Positions 62,453 through 64,000 of a DNA stretch of 64,000 bases are shown piece after piece. Location of the stretch: the NCBI GenBank assembly GCA_963969395.1, contig OZ017799.1:19718501-19782500 (forward strand), written 5' to 3'. The translations under genes and the position numbers were made by a program. The DNA is from Pseudoscleropodium purum. Taxonomy: Eukaryota; Streptophyta; Bryopsida; Hypnales; Brachytheciaceae. How positions within the stretch are numbered: position 1 is the first letter of the stretch; every line of letters begins with the position of its first letter. The notes beneath the pieces are model-generated. The model was not told the origin of the DNA and searched no databases. It was given only the letters and a program-made list of their open reading frames with translations.

Positions 62453-63963
62453 ATGTCAAGAGACATGAGGTCCTTCCTACCATTTTCACCATTTGGAGCA
62501 AACCATTCAATCTCCGCAATTTTGGACCCTACATATGCTAGTGTTTGATACGACGAGCACCTTTGCTCCTTGGGAGTGAGCATGCTAGGTACTCTAGTGA
62601 GTTTTTTTGCAAAGGTTGGGGGATTGTGCAACGAAGGGATTCCCTTCAAAAAACTCAGAGATGATCATGGGTTCACCATTGCTGATCTAATTCATACGTA
62701 TCCTCTAAATCGTTTGGGTTACAGGCACCCGGTGAAGCTTATGTAGGACTTTAGCAATGCTAGAAATGTGTTGCATATGCACCAACATGTGTATAAGGGC
62801 TTTGGTCTAGACATTGGTGAATATGGCACTGCATTTGTTTGTGGTGTAGAATTACATTTTTGATAGAAGAAGAAGGTGAATTGGGTAGAAGGAGCTATTG
62901 AACTTGCTTCCCAACGCTTGAGGAATCTAGGAGATAATCCACAAAAGATGATATTGTCTTGTATTCAAGAACAAGTGAATGGATTGCTAGAGGTTTTTGA
63001 GAGTCTCATTGTACACTTGCTCAAGTCCCATAAAGCAACAATCCAACAAATTCAGGATGCAAAATTGAAAGTTTGTTCAAAAGCCCTCATCTTAAGGGAA
63101 CTCAGTATTAGAGCGACTACTATAGCAAACCAAAATGGAGCTCCTAGACATCAATCCTAGGCAGTAGCTATGGTCAACGGTCCAATACAATAGATCACAA
63201 CACTAAGACAAATGAAAACATTAAAGTAGATGAGAACACCCAAGGTGTCCACAATAGTTCAGCTGAAGAATTTGTCCAAGGTTAGGGGCCTTCTTAGAAA
63301 GAGGGAATTGGCAGAGCTTCAACATGCCAAAATCATCACCAACTTGGAGTCTGCCAAGGCAGAGCTACATCTTGCTAAGGAGCGGGGCATGGAGCTTGCT
63401 AAAGCAAAAGAGTATCTTTGGGACGAATTTGCTACCTTCAGTATGTTAAAAAAGAACGTCTAGTTCATGATGCTGTCAGAAAGAAATTCTTAAATAGGAA
63501 ATTGCGTGTTGTGATGGTTGTTTGTGGAAAAGCAAACGAGGCTATTGAAACTAATTCTGCTGCAACACTTTAGCAAGCTAATAAGGTTGAGGCTCTAAAT
63601 GAGTAGTTATGCGCCTCCCAAATAGAAATTGACAAGATGAACTCCCTCATTGATGTTACAATCATTGAAGAGAGCTTCATTCACCCGCAACAATTTTTTA
63701 CATCATTTCCCATAGAGCCCTGCAACATGCTCCCTCTAAAAGTGAGTCTCCCATGCGGACTTTGTAGTCAATATTGGACTGACATGGCTTTAGTAAATCT
63801 TCCATGTGGTTGTTTACTTCACCCTTCTTGCATATTCAAAGTTGTATTAGGGAGAAATCCTTGTTGTCCAACTTGCTGTCAAGTCCCAAGCGGCATATGG
63901 ATGGGGCAATGGGAATTTGCTACAAACTTAGCAAGCATGGAAGCTAGCATTGCAATGTATTGA
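62453..63963 (+). pseudogene. Unrecognised gene: coiled coil plus RING-like C terminus
   Basis: From ATG 62453 one frame continues to about 63463 across several stops (a TGA near 62549, TAG after PVKLM, TGA-TAG before KKKVNWVEGA, and TAGs between 63160 and 63230). It then shifts frame and continues to TGA 63961-63963 across two more TAGs. The middle is helical and charge-rich (KRELAELQHAK, LESAKAELHLAKERG), suggesting a coiled coil. The end has a Cys/His cluster, CGLCSQY followed by LPCGCLLHPSC and CCPTC, spaced like a RING-type zinc-binding domain. The two late TAGs lie in coiled-coil text where glutamine fits. Family not recognised; the call as a dead gene rests on sustained protein-like frame and the zinc cluster. 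Confidence 0.45.
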
Positions 63964-64000
63964 ACATCCATGGAGGCCAAAGGATGGGCACCGCCACTTA

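Overview
The window is nuclear DNA of a land plant. The evidence is spliceosomal introns with GT-AG borders, one plant-type full-size ABCG/PDR transporter gene split into 20 exons, plant-style DNA transposons (hAT, CACTA), TTTAGGG-type telomere-like repeats, and very AT-rich repeat-laden spacers. The species cannot be read from the sequence. A seed-free plant (bryophyte, lycophyte or fern) is only a guess.

Layout. 1-18.2 kb: AT-rich spacer holding five copies of a roughly 0.93-1.14 kb TTAA-bounded repeat family (termini TTAACCCCTAAAGGAC), one of them split by a 269-bp nested MITE. 18.2-23.4 kb: one CACTA element with a 3-bp target duplication, minisatellite-like subterminal arrays and a broken TNP2-type transposase on the minus strand. 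23.4-25.4 kb: GC-richer promoter and leader of the ABCG gene. 25.4-36.8 kb: the ABCG gene, plus strand, 1519 codons when spliced, intact. 37.2-39.3 kb: a three-level nest, in which a long foldback contains a TTAA element that contains a 285-bp hAT MITE. 39.5-41.8 kb: two CACTA-type MITEs. 42.3-60.3 kb: two diverged copies of a large dispersed repeat. The second copy is split by a 9.8-kb hAT transposon (46561-56360). 60.5-64.0 kb: two divergent, decayed, unrecognised genes, one ending in a RING-like Cys/His cluster.

The ABCG transporter is the only intact cellular gene. The most unusual object is the 9.8-kb hAT element. It has matching termini, a near-perfect 8-bp target duplication, a decayed hAT transposase (BED finger, DDE-type residues, dimerisation block, then a long acidic tail) and, divergently transcribed, a decayed protein-kinase-like gene. 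GC-rich GTCCGCCC-type arrays occupy both ends of the element and the upstream region of both genes, standing out from the AT-rich surroundings. The 285-bp MITE at 38009 is built from the two ends of this same family, so the family has mobilised non-autonomous copies. Most in-frame stops in these dead genes can be explained by C-to-T change (CAG to TAG, CGA to TGA), as expected from methylated, silenced transposon DNA.
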